64,000 nucleotides of DNA. Origin: Trametes villosa (lineage: Eukaryota; Basidiomycota; Agaricomycetes; Polyporales; Polyporaceae). The stretch covers positions 1,574,001-1,638,000 of the forward strand of contig PUDQ02000001.1 in the NCBI GenBank assembly GCA_002964805.2, read 5' to 3'. Under the pieces are notes generated by a model. That model worked only from the letters and a program-made list of their open reading frames with translations, made no database searches and had not been told where the DNA came from. The translations under genes were made by a program, and so were the position numbers. Positions 21,719 to 31,466 of the stretch are shown here, one piece after another. Position 1 is the first letter of the stretch; each line of letters opens with the position of its first letter.

Positions 21719-23105
21719 ATGAAGCGTCGCTCGGCAGAACAAGGGGGGGGCGAGGCTAAGAAGTGAGTGATACGTGGCTACATCAACCATGTACAATACA
21801 CTAACGTTGCGTCGCAGGCCGCGTGGCGCTCGCGAAGGAGAGCCTAAGTCGATGACCGATGCGTCGAAGGACGATCATTCTGTCCAATCGAAGGATCTCC
21901 CGCCTACTTCTTCCAAGGATGCAGCGGCGGGGACCCCGACAGATCAGCAGCCGGGCAACGCGTCGACGACGTGAGTACTTTGGCGTCGTATTCTCTGTCG
22001 ACGCTCATCTGGGCGACGTACGGTAGTGTCGAGGCTGGAGACAGTGCATCGGGTGGTCGCGACGACCAGGGAGAAGGGTCGTCCACAGCGAATTCCGCCA
22101 ATTCCGAAGATAACTCGTGAGTTTACCTTGCTGCACGCCAAGGCGTCGAGAACCGCGTAGCTGACGTTGTTGATCAGCAATGAGCCTGGCCCCTCGACGG
22201 CCTCCGCGGTCAGCGTGCGCAGGCCGCGCTCGCCCGAGTGGGTCGTTAGCCCGTCTGGAGCGCATCTCTCCAAGTCGTTCATCGAGTACGTTGCCTTCGT
22301 GTTCTTTATATGTATGAATGCTGACACGGATCAAGACGCCTTCATAAGTTCTTCACCTACGCTGATCCAGGGACTAAGCGCTACTCGCTCAACAAGGTTC
22401 CGTCTACGACCTCGTGGGGAACCGGCCAATGGGCGCGCTTCTTCTGCGAGGCCGGGGAGCCTGTCCTCGTGTGGATGGTCTGCGAGCTGACGAAGGACTA
22501 CTTCCTGTGCGCACCCGGTCGGAATCCCGCGACCAACATCTCCGCGTCCGTGGGCATGCTGCGCGAGTCCGACCTCGAGTGCGCACGCCGCATGTTACGC
22601 ACGAATCAGCAGTATACCGGACGTAAGTCATAGCCTGTACTGCGCCGGCGGAGGACTGACGGTGTGTTTCAGCGGAGAAGTCCAAGAAGGCGAACACCGA
22701 CACCATTCGGTTGAGCCGCAAGACGTCGTCGTTCTCACGCACGAAGCAGCTTATTGTAAGTGGTCCTGCTCTTCCCATGCCTATGTCTCTGACGCGCGAT
22801 TGGAGACGTGGCTCTTTGAGGACATCTACGACGCGCGCAAGGAGTTCGGACCGAAGGAGGAGCTCGTCCGCATGCTTCCTGATGAGATTGGCAGCGGGGA
22901 CATCCTTCTCGCCGAGTGCTACCTCACACGGTACCACTGCGATGCGGAAGGTAAGACCGTCTTCGAGCGTCCCTTCGAGACCTTGCCTTGGAAGCGGTGG
23001 AGGACGGGCTTCGAGATCCAGTATCTCACACTGCTTCGCTCGGGTGAAGACACCGCTCCTACTGCCACGCCTTCCGTAGACGACTCGAAGACTGCGCGTA
23101 TGTAG
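21719..23105 (+). CDS. Hypothetical basic-N-terminus protein abutting the Helitron Rep-helicase gene
   Basis: I do not recognise the family. Splicing of five short introns gives a continuous protein of about 320 residues. The N-terminus MKRRSAEQGGGEAKKPRGAR is lysine/arginine-rich and resembles a bipartite nuclear signal. Residues about 25-140 are Ser/Thr/Asp-rich and look disordered. The C-terminal part is globular-looking: RLHKFFTYADPGTKRYSLNK, WARFFCEAGEPVLVWMVCEL, YFLCAPGRNPATNISAS, TWLFEDIYDARKEFGPKEEL, GDILLAECYLTRYHCDAEGK and LPWKRWRTGFEIQYLTLLR. Junctions keep phase at 21764, 21970, 22119, 22287, 22622 and 22756 (approximate donors). No stop interrupts it, so it appears intact. Its TAG at 23103-23105 is followed directly by the complement of the Rep-helicase stop. 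Co-selection with the element is an inference. Confidence 0.65.
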
Positions 23106-26100
23106 TTAGGCAATGTACAGTACGATGTGTGCGTAACGATTGTAAGCTTGTACCAGACGGACATTCTCAATGCATTCCTCTTTATTGCAACTTCGTCCAG
23201 TCATCACGCCATCGTGATACCAGCTTCGTCGGTCGTCGTCAACATATCTACACGTGAAGTGGTTCTCTCCCGAATATAACACGCCTAGCAGACGCATTCT
23301 GACCGCGGAGGAACCCACGCGGACGTCGATCAGCTCGCTCATAGTCACTGCGCGATGCGGAGCATAGTCGGGAAACAACTCCAGTGCGAGGACGGTGGGC
23401 GCGCGCGCGAATGTAGTACGCCTCCGCAGAGGCGAGCTACAGGCTCGACAAGTTCCGGCAGGTGCGTGCAACGTTTCATCCAGCAACATTTGAGTTGTAC
23501 ATGTAGCGCCGTCGCTCGTTGTGGCGGGGTCGATATGTGCGGTTGCCGGGTAGGCACTGAACAGACAGTCGTATATACACTCTGAATCCCTAGACGGATG
23601 CTCGCACGCGGGGCAGGCGGAAGAGATGTAGCCATACGACGCCTCGTTTTTGAGGCAAAGCTGGACAACGTCGGACAACGTCGACGGAGTGGGACCATAT
23701 CTCGGACAACTCTGCGGACTGAGGAGATATAAAGAGTCGCGCGCACGATCGCGAGCCATCTCTACACTGAACGAACCGGCGTTCGCGCGGTCGAAGTCTG
23801 ATGCGAGCTGCCGTAGCAGCCCATTCACCATGAACAGAGGGTGTTCCCGATGCCGTAGGTACAGGTTATACAACACTGTAAACAGCGAATCATAAGCACA
23901 ACTCCAGTTAGCAGCGTCCCACTGAAAACCCGTCGGCCGTTCGGATCGAATGGGGGAAGGGGAAGCACGCACGCGTTTGCTTTCCGTAGGTGTGCCTTCC
24001 GTCGGGTGTTTCTTGCGTTTCTTTCTTTCGGGCTGTTTTGGGTCGGTCCATTCTGGAAGTTCGGCGGGGGGTTTGAGTGTAGCTAAAGGATCTTTCGACC
24101 AATTCAAGAAAGGCGAGACGACCTCGGGCGTGTAGTGTGCCCCTTTCCACTGTTGATAAGTATGAATTAGCGAGGCGCGCGTAGTGCCGGTAACCGAAGC
24201 ATCCAAACCGCCTTCGCAACGCAAGCGTGTGATGTCGTCGAGGATCTCCAATTCGCGGAATTCGCGACGGAGAGCTCCAGGGAGACCCCCGGTGAGCTTC
24301 GCCCGGTCATAAGTTCCGATGATATATGTTCCCTCGAGAGTGGTGGTGCGGGATAGTGCGACGTACATAGACTGTTGGTTCCTGCAGTGAGTGAGATCAA
24401 TCACGTTGGGATGGCGCGTCCGCCCTTGCGACGAGAAGTCGGACATAGCGAAGTTGGGCAAAACCGGTACCTGTTCGCGCGTCACACGCAAACGCGTATC
24501 ATTTTGCAACTGACAAAATATCTTGTTTTTCATGCGTGGAATCGGGATCACATTGGGAGGGAGGTCGGGCAGCTGTGTCGGATGCGGAGGATTGAGTAGT
24601 TTCACGAACAGTGTTTCTAGCACGACGTGCTCACCGTCAGGGTGTGTACCCGAATCCCAGCCCACGACGATAGCCTCCGCGCCGTTGGTAGCGCATAGTT
24701 CTGTGGCTATGTTGTGCTTGAGAAGGACGGGCATACCTCTGCAGAGCGACAATACACCTGCGGAGTGGTCACTTGCCGCGGGCGGAGTATTCCATAATGC
24801 TTCTTGAATGATAGCGGGCATAGTGTTGTTTTGTCGAACAGGGTCAACCGTCGTGCGATCGGATCGTACCATACTGCGTAGGGAGTCAGTTGCGGGTGAA
24901 GATGAAGTCCATTGATCTATCGAATAGAACGAAGTCAGCTGCTGGTCTGTTTCAGTTGCGAAGCGGGCACTGCCAAGTTCGTTGACCGCGTCGCGATCCG
25001 CATTTCTGGCGGTGATTATAGATACGTTGCGCACGGTGCTGTGGGCAAGAGATTCCACCGGTAATCCTTTGCCCACCGTTCGACTGTCCAGCAATTCGAA
25101 GTCCTCGCCGACGCAGCACTTGTACCGAACTCTGTGCAGCGTCGCACGCAGTCTGCGATCGCCGTCCGTTTGACCTGACTGGCGCATGTTGCGTCTCAAA
25201 ATAACGACCGTCGTGAATGTATGCCATAGGGCCTTACCAATCACCGCTTGCTGAGATTGGACTGAGAGTCCATCGCTCCATGGCCCGATAGAACTACTAT
25301 ATAGAGATGCTTGGCCGGCTCCGGGAGGGGGCAATTGAGCGAAGTCACCGCAAAAAATGACGCTCTTACCTCCGAAACTGTGGTCCGGACAGTCGAGCGC
25401 GGCGCATTTCTGTGCACTGATTTTGAACATCTCGTTCGGCGACAACATTGACAGTTCGTCGTATAGATGTACGTCAGGGTCTTCTATGCGCTCCCGAACC
25501 TTAGCAAGGGCGGTGTGATTGGCGGACTGCTGAGCTCTTGTGAAACCGAGGACCGAGTGATAGGTTGAGCCCCCGATGTTAGCCGCCGCAGAGCCTGTGG
25601 GGGCCATTAGCAAAAAGCGATATGCTTCGTTCCGGCGACGCAAGAACGTCGTGATAGCATTGAACACGGTAGACTTACCAGTGCCTCCCTCTCCGCCGAG
25701 ATACATGCGAAGAGGAGGGCGATCGCGATGGTGCAAGGTTTCCGCTACTATGATGAACGCTCTTTCTTGTTCAGGATTTAATGTGAACTCGGCGACGATT
25801 TCGTGAACTAATCTCACCGCCGGATCCTGTTTGGCGAGCGGTATATCTTTGTTATAGAACAAGCTGAGGTCAGACAGCGATATCACGGCGACTTCACCTG
25901 GAATGAAGCGAGTCGCTATTCGCGCGGTAGGCGGGGGACGATTGATCATCTTAGCTTGAAGAACCAAATCTTTAGCTTGGGACACTACCGTCTTCCACTG
26001 TGCAGAGCTCTTCGGGCTTGTGAGAAAGGCGTCGTCTACCAAATGTCGTACAGCGAACGGGACGTCGGAATAGCGCACGGATGCCAGGAGGGATCTCATT

Positions 26101-29100
26101 CGAGCCATTTCTTCGAAACGATGTAGTGTCTGCTTACCGTACTGAGATGCGTCTGAGGGATCCACGTTCCCGACGATTTCACACTCCGGGTCTTCAAAAA
26201 GGAGATCTCCCTGCTCGTAACCTGAGTTCACGGAGAAAACGGGCAGGTTGAGCTCAGCTACCTGCTCGGCACGACGCAACGCGGCGTAGTCATCGCGAGC
26301 GTCCTTACATTCATTCAGGACGTTCATATTTTTCATTATTGCAGTGTGTGAGTCGCAAAAAACCGTGCTGTTGAATGCGTCCACCCAATTTTGCGCAGTC
26401 CCTCGGAGGTCTTGAGCACGCCGCCAGCCATTAGGGTAGAATAGAATGAGCATCGTCAGACAGTATAAGTCGTGATCACCCTTGTCCGGCCTGGGTAGCG
26501 CCCCTCCGACGAAGTTGAGCGTGTACGGACGACGAGATTTCGGTATGAAGTGGCAGCCGTGGGTGGATTGTTGAGGGTGAGGAGGAAGGAAGTATCCAGC
26601 AAAGGCGCGGGACTTGCTAGACACACGGTCACGTGTTTCCTTCCCAGCGTTTCCCTCGTGAGCTACTTCATCCGCACCTCGACTTTCTTCGTCTTCATCC
26701 GTATCCTCTCCGCCGTCGTCGGCTTCAGCACTCTCGTCTGCTTTGTCATCGACACCGGATTTTGGCGACTGCCTGGCACGGGTCTTCTTAACGTCGATGC
26801 GCGCAAGGAAATCGTACAGCGTCCAGCGCTCAAGTGCAGCTGGTCGAAACAAATAGTCACTCACGCGAGTCAACGCGACGACACCCTCCTTCGAGTATCC
26901 CAAAACCACCTTGTCTGGTGGTACAGAGCCTGCCGATAAGGTGGATGGGTTGGTTTCGCCGTACTCATGCTGGAGCTCTCGCTGTACATGTCGCAGGTAA
27001 GTCATCCAATACACGCTTCGAAACGTCCTGTTGGTGTAGTGGTCGGGATTGCCGAGTAAGTGTGCACATATAAATGGCGCTCCGATATCACTTTTAGCTG
27101 TTAGACTGTTCACGATACGCGTGACCATCTTCCTTGCGGCGTCCTTATCAGAGCCTGGCAAGGGAGGTGAGTCTATATGTTTTTGAAACACTTCTCTGAC
27201 CGTCTGAAATACGGTTCGGGTGTTCAGATTTGTCTTCGTAATGTAGTCGGTGACATACGCGATCACCGCCCGCACCTGAGTTCCTGAAAGTAAGCAAGTG
27301 ACGTCGCTATTGCACCTGAGCAAGAACGAAATCAGAGGATGGAAGGTGTTTATCCACTCCTCCCTCTTTCTGAACCGAATTGCGCCGGTATCGTCAACCT
27401 GAGTTTCAGGATAGAGCTCACGGGGAAACCGCGCACGACATTTTTTAGGCTTTCCGCGCATGCAACCCTTACGATGGTCTGGGTCGTGTCGATTGGAAAG
27501 GTAAACAATGTTGTCTGCGGTGTGCAGCATTTCGCGCTGCCAATCTTCGATGTCGCTACTGTGTTGTGTACACGGCGGCGGCCGCGGCATGCAAGTCACA
27601 GGGTCCCTGGCTAGTAGATAGTCTTCTATGTCGAAGAATTCGCCTTCATCGGCCGCATACCTGACCGACGACGGCAGCAGACGGTCGTGTATGTCAGAGT
27701 CAGATCCGGTACTAAAGTCTCCACGGTGGCAGTCGTGTAGCCAGACAAGGAGGCGCTGTCGGAAGTCCAAATCTGTGAGCACGATGTCACGCACTTGCTG
27801 AGGTGTTAAGGCGTTCGCAATCCACACCAGCAAGTGTAAGTGCAGAGTTAGTCGTCCCTGTTGTTCGACCGTGCCGTAGTAAGCGGATGTATGCCCGAAA
27901 ACTCCCCTCACGTCGGATTCAGGGCAAAGGACGTGCTCCAAAAATGCGGACACCATGCAGTGGAAGAATCTCGCGCATGCTACAGGATTGTGAGCAATCA
28001 GTCTCAGTCGAGAGGCGCTAGTAGGCAGCATTGGTGCGAGACTATCGAGATTGATCACCTCGCCCGCTAAGTAAATACAGAGCGGATGTTTGAAATCTAC
28101 GGGTGAGAAAGTGATAAAAAACATAGGGACACCCTCTGACATGATGATAGACTTGATTTCGTTTCGCATATACTTGCGGTTCGTGAGTGAGCCGTCGACG
28201 TGCCCTGCTACATAATCGATATGTGAGAGAAGCTCGAAGCACGCCTGTTCCTTCTCGTCTTCGGCTTTAAGAAACGAGGGGTCGCCGCCGCGCGCAATGA
28301 GTCTATCTAATGCGTCGATGTCTATCTGCAGTATGCGACGCGCGATATCTGGGAAATTGTGCCGGTCGGTGAGGAGGAACCCTGCACGCGAGGCTTCTCG
28401 GATCTGGAGGTGATTAAATGCCACGAAGGCGAAGTACTCATCTGTCTGAAATCTCCTATCTTCGTACAGCAGCAAGTGACGTATATGTGTGCGTCTAGGT
28501 ACTGGCGTCTTCATCAGCGGATTATCAAACCCTCCTAACCCGTACGGAAACAGCCATGGGAACATGGAGGGAAAGAGAGAGGGGTCATGGAATATGGAAT
28601 CGGGAATATTATCGTGGCCGTAGGACAGCATCTTACCACCAGTTTGGAAGTGCTTCACCGCTCGAGAGACGAGTTTTGAGTACGATAAGGACGCCACGTC
28701 TTTGCCGATCAAGCCCTGCACAGTGAACGGGCATTGCCCCTCTGAAGTCCCCTCTGAAAGGTCGGAGTGAAAGCCGGACTGCGACTCCACGCCAATAGTG
28801 CCGTCGGTCTGTCTGAATATGACGTTCACGGGCATTCTATCCGAGGGGTAGGTGGCCAAATTGTCTTTAGACAGAGTGACATTCATATAATCAGAATGAT
28901 TTCGTCTCAGCCACGTTAACGCTTCCCAAACGACGGAATGGCGGACAAGAAACGGTGTTCGATCAAGGTCATCCTCCGTCGGAGCACATGAACCTGTGAA
29001 TAGCATAGCTAACGTAGCGTCGAGCTCGGCACGCGGAGGCGGCAGCTCATCGTATACTTTGTCCACGGGCTGAGTAAAGGTAACGGCGTTGGCACGCATT

Positions 29101-30635
29101 TTCCTCTGCCCTCGGCGTACCTCGATCATGAACGCGTTGTGCCGTCGCCGAGCGATAACCAGTTTTTCTACGAAACGTAAATTCTTGAGTACAGACGGCA
29201 CATCTCCGACATATAGTCCATTTGCGAGAGCAAGACGTGGTGTACGACCTTTTCGCAGAGCGCTGAGACACGAGGAACAAAGTTCTAAGCTGTCAGAGCC
29301 ACAGCTTTCGCTAAGTAATATCGGCCCGCTCACCTCTTTGAGAACTCCTGAGTTACTCTCTCGCAGAGCTACGCGTTCGCCGAGACGGATTAAGGGTGTT
29401 AAATGTAGAGCGTCCTTCTTAACAGTGAGCAGATTTACAGTTTTTGTGAGACGAGCGCACACAGCACAGCCGCGTTCCTCTATGGCTTCCTTAGCGAACG
29501 AAGCGCACCACGCGCGCGCTATACGAGCGTGATCAGCAGCTGAAGCTGGCGCAGGAGGAAATTGCGGAGGGCTCACGTTCGGAGGCTCCTCTGCGAGACG
29601 TCCCCAGTGCTCGCGGGCAGGACCGTCTTCCTTCGGAGTGGGTTTCCCTGCCGTATCGGCGATAGCTGAGACGGAACGGAAGACTGTTAACAAGGACGCG
29701 CACGGTAATGCAGTACATACATGGCTCCAAATTGCACGAAGCATACGATCGCGATCTTCATCCACGGCGAACTGCAGTGAGTGCCGCTGAGCGATTCGCC
29801 GAATATCTTCTTGACTAATCAGCGCAGCGAGTGTGAATAGGTCCATACGCAAGAGAACGTCGTGGGCTTGAAGGCCATGGTCGTTCGGCCCTTCGACGAG
29901 ACCTTCGAAGCGAAAACGTCCGGCGGGTGAGTAAGACGTGGTTTCGTTCCGGGTTTCGTGTGGAAACTGCTGAAGATACTGACCTGTGAGCACCAAGGGG
30001 GAAGAAACCCATATCGGCTCAGTAAGGTCGAAGACGTGAAACAGTCGAGGGCAGTTTGTGCATACATGGCTTTGCAGGAGAGCCGCAGTCGCTGTGGCCG
30101 TTCGTACACGGGGCGTTGTCGGCAGCGTATGGAGCGTACACAGCGCAGCAAGGTACGTCAACGGTAATCTGCGAGTCAGGGCGCAAAGGGGCAAGTCTAC
30201 CGCCACGCGGAAGGGAGACAAGTCCCACATAGCGGCGATATCGAAATCGTTCTCGACGTACGATCCGTGATAAGTCACGTTTTGTTGCATAGACAACAGT
30301 GTCCCGCACCCGTACAGGATGGGATACGAACGTATTTCCACAGAAGGAAACAGCACTGAACGCCGAGGCGCAGCAGACCCGCCGCGTTGCTGATGAACAC
30401 GACGGACATCCCGCTCGAGCGGAAGTCCTTCAAGGACATGACATCCCAACGACGTTGGTTGTCTTTGGTCGTGATTGGAGGACGCGTAGTACGACATGAA
30501 TCGCAATGTGGTCCTGAGATGTGTGTTGGCTGGTTGCAAGAGACGAAGGAGGTGGTGGTTCGGAGAGGAGTCGTGCGCCAGATATAGGAGGACGGAGTAA
30601 AGAGGGATACCATTAAGCGCCCTACGTGCGAACAT
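23106..30635 (-). CDS. Helitron Rep-helicase with C-terminal ubiquitin-hydrolase-like domain
   Basis: This single uninterrupted ORF of 2,509 codons encodes a rolling-circle transposase. With the Met at 30635 as residue 1, a CAVCAR/LCSSCLSALRKG/ALANGLYVGDVPS region at about 390-480 resembles DUF6570. A Helitron-like N region begins near 840 (FFITFSPVDFKHPL). The HUH motif LTLHLHLLVWI lies near 930 and the two-tyrosine motif AYVTDYITK near 1125. A Pif1-type SF1 helicase follows: LGGEGGTGKST near 1650, VHLYDELSML near 1725, FCGDFAQLPPPG, and ALSRTTTLEGTYI near 2097. Residues about 2238-2509 hold WSCAYDSLFTVLYN (Cys2246), two CxxC pairs and GENHF (His2459) with a following WYHDG, the order of a USP-type cysteine protease. 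The first ATG overlaps the upstream gene's stop, so the true start may be at 30497 or 30290. All core motifs are intact, suggesting an autonomous copy. Confidence 0.9.
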   Translation of the reverse strand: MFARRALNGIPLYSVLLYLAHDSSPNHHLLRLLQPANTHLRTTLRFMSYYASSNHDQRQPTSLGCHVLEGLPLERDVRRVHQQRGGSAAPRRSVLFPSVEIRSYPILYGCGTLLSMQQNVTYHGSYVENDFDIAAMWDLSPFRVAVDLPLCALTRRLPLTYLAALCTLHTLPTTPRVRTATATAALLQSHVCTNCPRLFHVFDLTEPIWVSSPLVLTGQYLQQFPHETRNETTSYSPAGRFRFEGLVEGPNDHGLQAHDVLLRMDLFTLAALISQEDIRRIAQRHSLQFAVDEDRDRMLRAIWSHVCTALPCASLLTVFRSVSAIADTAGKPTPKEDGPAREHWGRLAEEPPNVSPPQFPPAPASAADHARIARAWCASFAKEAIEERGCAVCARLTKTVNLLTVKKDALHLTPLIRLGERVALRESNSGVLKEVSGPILLSESCGSDSLELCSSCLSALRKGRTPRLALANGLYVGDVPSVLKNLRFVEKLVIARRRHNAFMIEVRRGQRKMRANAVTFTQPVDKVYDELPPPRAELDATLAMLFTGSCAPTEDDLDRTPFLVRHSVVWEALTWLRRNHSDYMNVTLSKDNLATYPSDRMPVNVIFRQTDGTIGVESQSGFHSDLSEGTSEGQCPFTVQGLIGKDVASLSYSKLVSRAVKHFQTGGKMLSYGHDNIPDSIFHDPSLFPSMFPWLFPYGLGGFDNPLMKTPVPRRTHIRHLLLYEDRRFQTDEYFAFVAFNHLQIREASRAGFLLTDRHNFPDIARRILQIDIDALDRLIARGGDPSFLKAEDEKEQACFELLSHIDYVAGHVDGSLTNRKYMRNEIKSIIMSEGVPMFFITFSPVDFKHPLCIYLAGEVINLDSLAPMLPTSASRLRLIAHNPVACARFFHCMVSAFLEHVLCPESDVRGVFGHTSAYYGTVEQQGRLTLHLHLLVWIANALTPQQVRDIVLTDLDFRQRLLVWLHDCHRGDFSTGSDSDIHDRLLPSSVRYAADEGEFFDIEDYLLARDPVTCMPRPPPCTQHSSDIEDWQREMLHTADNIVYLSNRHDPDHRKGCMRGKPKKCRARFPRELYPETQVDDTGAIRFRKREEWINTFHPLISFLLRCNSDVTCLLSGTQVRAVIAYVTDYITKTNLNTRTVFQTVREVFQKHIDSPPLPGSDKDAARKMVTRIVNSLTAKSDIGAPFICAHLLGNPDHYTNRTFRSVYWMTYLRHVQRELQHEYGETNPSTLSAGSVPPDKVVLGYSKEGVVALTRVSDYLFRPAALERWTLYDFLARIDVKKTRARQSPKSGVDDKADESAEADDGGEDTDEDEESRGADEVAHEGNAGKETRDRVSSKSRAFAGYFLPPHPQQSTHGCHFIPKSRRPYTLNFVGGALPRPDKGDHDLYCLTMLILFYPNGWRRAQDLRGTAQNWVDAFNSTVFCDSHTAIMKNMNVLNECKDARDDYAALRRAEQVAELNLPVFSVNSGYEQGDLLFEDPECEIVGNVDPSDASQYGKQTLHRFEEMARMRSLLASVRYSDVPFAVRHLVDDAFLTSPKSSAQWKTVVSQAKDLVLQAKMINRPPPTARIATRFIPGEVAVISLSDLSLFYNKDIPLAKQDPAVRLVHEIVAEFTLNPEQERAFIIVAETLHHRDRPPLRMYLGGEGGTGKSTVFNAITTFLRRRNEAYRFLLMAPTGSAAANIGGSTYHSVLGFTRAQQSANHTALAKVRERIEDPDVHLYDELSMLSPNEMFKISAQKCAALDCPDHSFGGKSVIFCGDFAQLPPPGAGQASLYSSSIGPWSDGLSVQSQQAVIGKALWHTFTTVVILRRNMRQSGQTDGDRRLRATLHRVRYKCCVGEDFELLDSRTVGKGLPVESLAHSTVRNVSIITARNADRDAVNELGSARFATETDQQLTSFYSIDQWTSSSPATDSLRSMVRSDRTTVDPVRQNNTMPAIIQEALWNTPPAASDHSAGVLSLCRGMPVLLKHNIATELCATNGAEAIVVGWDSGTHPDGEHVVLETLFVKLLNPPHPTQLPDLPPNVIPIPRMKNKIFCQLQNDTRLRVTREQVPVLPNFAMSDFSSQGRTRHPNVIDLTHCRNQQSMYVALSRTTTLEGTYIIGTYDRAKLTGGLPGALRREFRELEILDDITRLRCEGGLDASVTGTTRASLIHTYQQWKGAHYTPEVVSPFLNWSKDPLATLKPPAELPEWTDPKQPERKKRKKHPTEGTPTESKRVRASPSPIRSERPTGFQWDAANWSCAYDSLFTVLYNLYLRHREHPLFMVNGLLRQLASDFDRANAGSFSVEMARDRARDSLYLLSPQSCPRYGPTPSTLSDVVQLCLKNEASYGYISSACPACEHPSRDSECIYDCLFSAYPATAHIDPATTSDGATCTTQMLLDETLHAPAGTCRACSSPLRRRTTFARAPTVLALELFPDYAPHRAVTMSELIDVRVGSSAVRMRLLGVLYSGENHFTCRYVDDDRRSWYHDGVMTGRSCNKEECIENVRLVQAYNRYAHIVLYIA

Positions 30636-31454
30636 GTACCGGGGACGCGACTCTATCTAAGATCGAAACACGTACGTCTTCCGCGCATTCCAACACGTAC
30701 AAAGAGAGCATGTTCAAGTAGTAGTAAGGAGGGGCCGTAGGGTCGCACCGAAGACGGTATTCGCACATCGCGAAGACGACATCGCCAGGGAGCACGGCGA
30801 CGGGGTGTATTCTGGACAGGGATGGGGCGTCACATATCGTGGCGTCGAAGACGTTCACGACAGGACCGTGGGTAGAAATGAGCTTGAAGAACTTCTCCGA
30901 CAGCGGTACGTCTTGCGCCTCGCGCACGATGAGACGCAGGGGAGAGCGAGGCGCTGATCCGCAGACATAAGACACTCTGAACTACAGACGGAAGACGGCC
31001 GGACGCACCTTCGCTGGTTTCAGCTTCCGACGAGGAGAAACGAGCCGCAGCTTGTTCGGCGTCCTCCTCGAACAGCGGCTCAACAGCGAGGAACGGCTGC
31101 TGTGAGATGTCTGGCACGACGATGTGGGCTTCGCGGACGACACCGACGACGTGAACGAGGGTGGGCTGGTGTTCTTCGCTGAGTACGACGTCCGCGTTGT
31201 TGGACGAGGAGTCGAAATCCCAGGAAGAGGATGCCGGGATGTGTGAGAGAGGATGAGATAGGGACGTTTTCCGCAGGATCGCGTTGTAGAGGCTGCTGCG
31301 AATAAGCTCCCATCCCCGGACATGGTGGCAAGAGAACACACCGTTCTAGACGCTCTTCGCGAAAGAGGTAAGTGGGATTCAAGCAGGAGTTGATCATCGT
31401 GACGGTCGGCGGGGAAGAACAGACGATGACATTCACGAACGAAGGACGGGGCAT
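30622..31454 (-). CDS. Hypothetical protein upstream of the Rep-helicase
   Basis: Family unknown. Two introns (about 31293-31339 and 30945-30999) splice three pieces into an uninterrupted protein of roughly 240 residues. The N-terminal piece is MPRPSFVNVIVCSSPPTVTM followed by CLNPTYLFREERLERSLYNA. The middle piece holds ASSSWDFDSSSNNADVVLSE, then PTLVHVVGVVREAHIVVPD. The C-terminal piece is PLRLIVREAQDVPLSEKFFK, VVNVFDATICDAPSLSRIHP, VLPGDVVFAMCEYRLRCDP and YYYLNMLSLYVLECAED. It has a mixed alpha/beta look with no membrane helix. The ATG lies 12 bp after the stop of the gene to its right, and its own stop lies 14 bp inside the longest reading of the Rep-helicase frame, so the three are tightly packed on one strand. 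The first exon could begin at a later Met (MINSCLNPTY). Confidence 0.6.
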
Positions 31455-31466
31455 ATATACAACAGC

